From positions 1-39,302 of the IMG/VR virus record IMGVR_UViG_3300038701_002551: 39,302 bases of DNA, one strand, 5' to 3'. Every line of letters starts with the position of its first letter. Positions within the stretch are counted from its first letter, which is position 1. The notes below the pieces were generated by a model. That model was not told the DNA's origin and did no database searches. It saw nothing but the letters and a program-made list of their open reading frames with translations. This document shows positions 38,916 through 39,302 of this stretch, piece by piece. A program made the position numbers and the translations under genes. This DNA comes from a virus.

Positions 38916-39302
38916 TATAACATTATTACAGATATTAGCCGTAATTGATTATATATACTTAATCAATTAATTTAAATGATTAAAGTATTCTATAATAATA
39001 AATAACAATGTAATAATGTTATATTGTTATATATTAGGCTGTATTGTATTATTTATAGTATTTAAAGAGTATTACAGAATCATATTAATGTTGTTAGATA
39101 GTTATAAATAAATATCTGCACCATCACCAGCACAGGTTGATCATCTATGTATTGATAAGGATCAATGATCATTCTTTAATCAAAACAAACTTTTCCTGTA
39201 ATTTCTGGGAAAATAAATCAAAGAAAAAAAAATAAAAAAAAATATTTTTTTTAAAAAAACTGTTTAGGTACTCCCAGAAACTGTATTTGTTTCACATCTC
39301 TT

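Larger units (their letters stand above)
38704..39302. other. non-coding, AT-rich, repeat-rich right end (candidate origin/control region)
   Basis: About 600 bases without a credible gene. It contains two adjacent copies of TGTAATGCCA (38871-38890) and two 15-base repeats ATTGTTCATSTATTA (38849-38863 and 38901-38915). A hairpin ATTGAT-AAGG-ATCAAT lies at 39151-39166, nested in TGATCAT...ATGATCA. A widely spaced inverted repeat pairs TTTCTGGGA (39202-39210) with TCCCAGAAA (39272-39280). Iterons plus AT-rich tracts are typical of replication origins, but no initiator gene is adjacent. Confidence 0.5.

Noticed and set aside
38700-39120. CRISPR-like array in the right-end repeats
   Set aside because: The repeats are too short (10-15 bases), only two copies each, and not regularly spaced.
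39191-39213. Third copy of the TTCCT...AGGAA element near the right end
   Set aside because: TTTTCC...GGAAAA is present, but the centre differs in length and sequence, and no -7-like box follows 45 bases after it.

Overview
The window looks like a nearly complete genome, about 39 kb, of a tailed phage with a contractile tail (myovirus morphology) that infects a Bacteroidota (Bacteroidetes) host. It could also be a prophage-like element. The host assignment rests on very high AT content, A-rich leaders instead of Shine-Dalgarno sites, and several promoter boxes matching the Bacteroidota -7 consensus TAnnTTTG (near 103, 3795, 18783 on the minus strand, and 27263). No integrase, transposase, tRNA, rRNA, CRISPR array or DNA polymerase was recognised, so integration is unproven and replication probably borrows the host polymerase.

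Layout. 0.1-3.7 kb: packaging genes (small terminase; lambda GpA-type large terminase) with two small genes between them, one resembling Acb2-type cyclic-nucleotide sponges. 3.75-16.6 kb: a Mu-like contractile tail module: sheath, tube, frameshifted tail assembly chaperone, tape measure, gp46-, gp47-, gp48-, gpN-, gpP- and gp45-like baseplate and spike proteins, plus several unassigned virion genes. 16.6-21.6 kb: a lambda-like head module: gpW-like connector, portal, ClpP-type prohead protease with a C-terminal scaffold, decoration protein and major capsid protein. This module is interrupted by a short antisense ribbon-helix-helix regulator. 21.7-24.1 kb: head completion and tail terminator genes, the latter carrying a DUF1566 lectin-like extension. 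24.1-26.1 kb: a lysis block (membrane coiled-coil protein, YkuD-like hydrolase, holin-like protein, two overlapping spanin-like genes) closed by a strong bidirectional terminator.

26.1-27.2 kb is on the minus strand: a GH16 glycoside hydrolase, a small unknown gene and an HTH regulator. A divergent control region follows. 27.3-37.9 kb is a rightward, probably early, region: an ASCH-domain protein, an unknown, a C5-cytosine methyltransferase, a large CHC2/TOPRIM/P-loop primase-helicase, then a long train of small unknown genes. Within it, about 35.87-36.48 kb looks foreign in base and codon use and ends in two hairpins. 38.0-38.7 kb holds two small minus-strand genes. 38.7-39.3 kb plus the first 129 bases is non-coding, very AT-rich and full of short direct and inverted repeats, a possible origin or control region.

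Two repeated 20-bp elements suggest a simple two-regulator circuit. TTCCTRAATATTAGGAAAAG lies before the tail sheath gene and before the protease gene, next to the RHH gene. In both places a -7-like box begins exactly 45 bases after the element begins. A different palindrome, ATGATGTAAATTTACATCAT, occurs perfectly once and in near copies twice: beside the HTH regulator, before a small early gene, and in the right-end repeat region. All functional calls come from reading motifs by eye; no database search was run.
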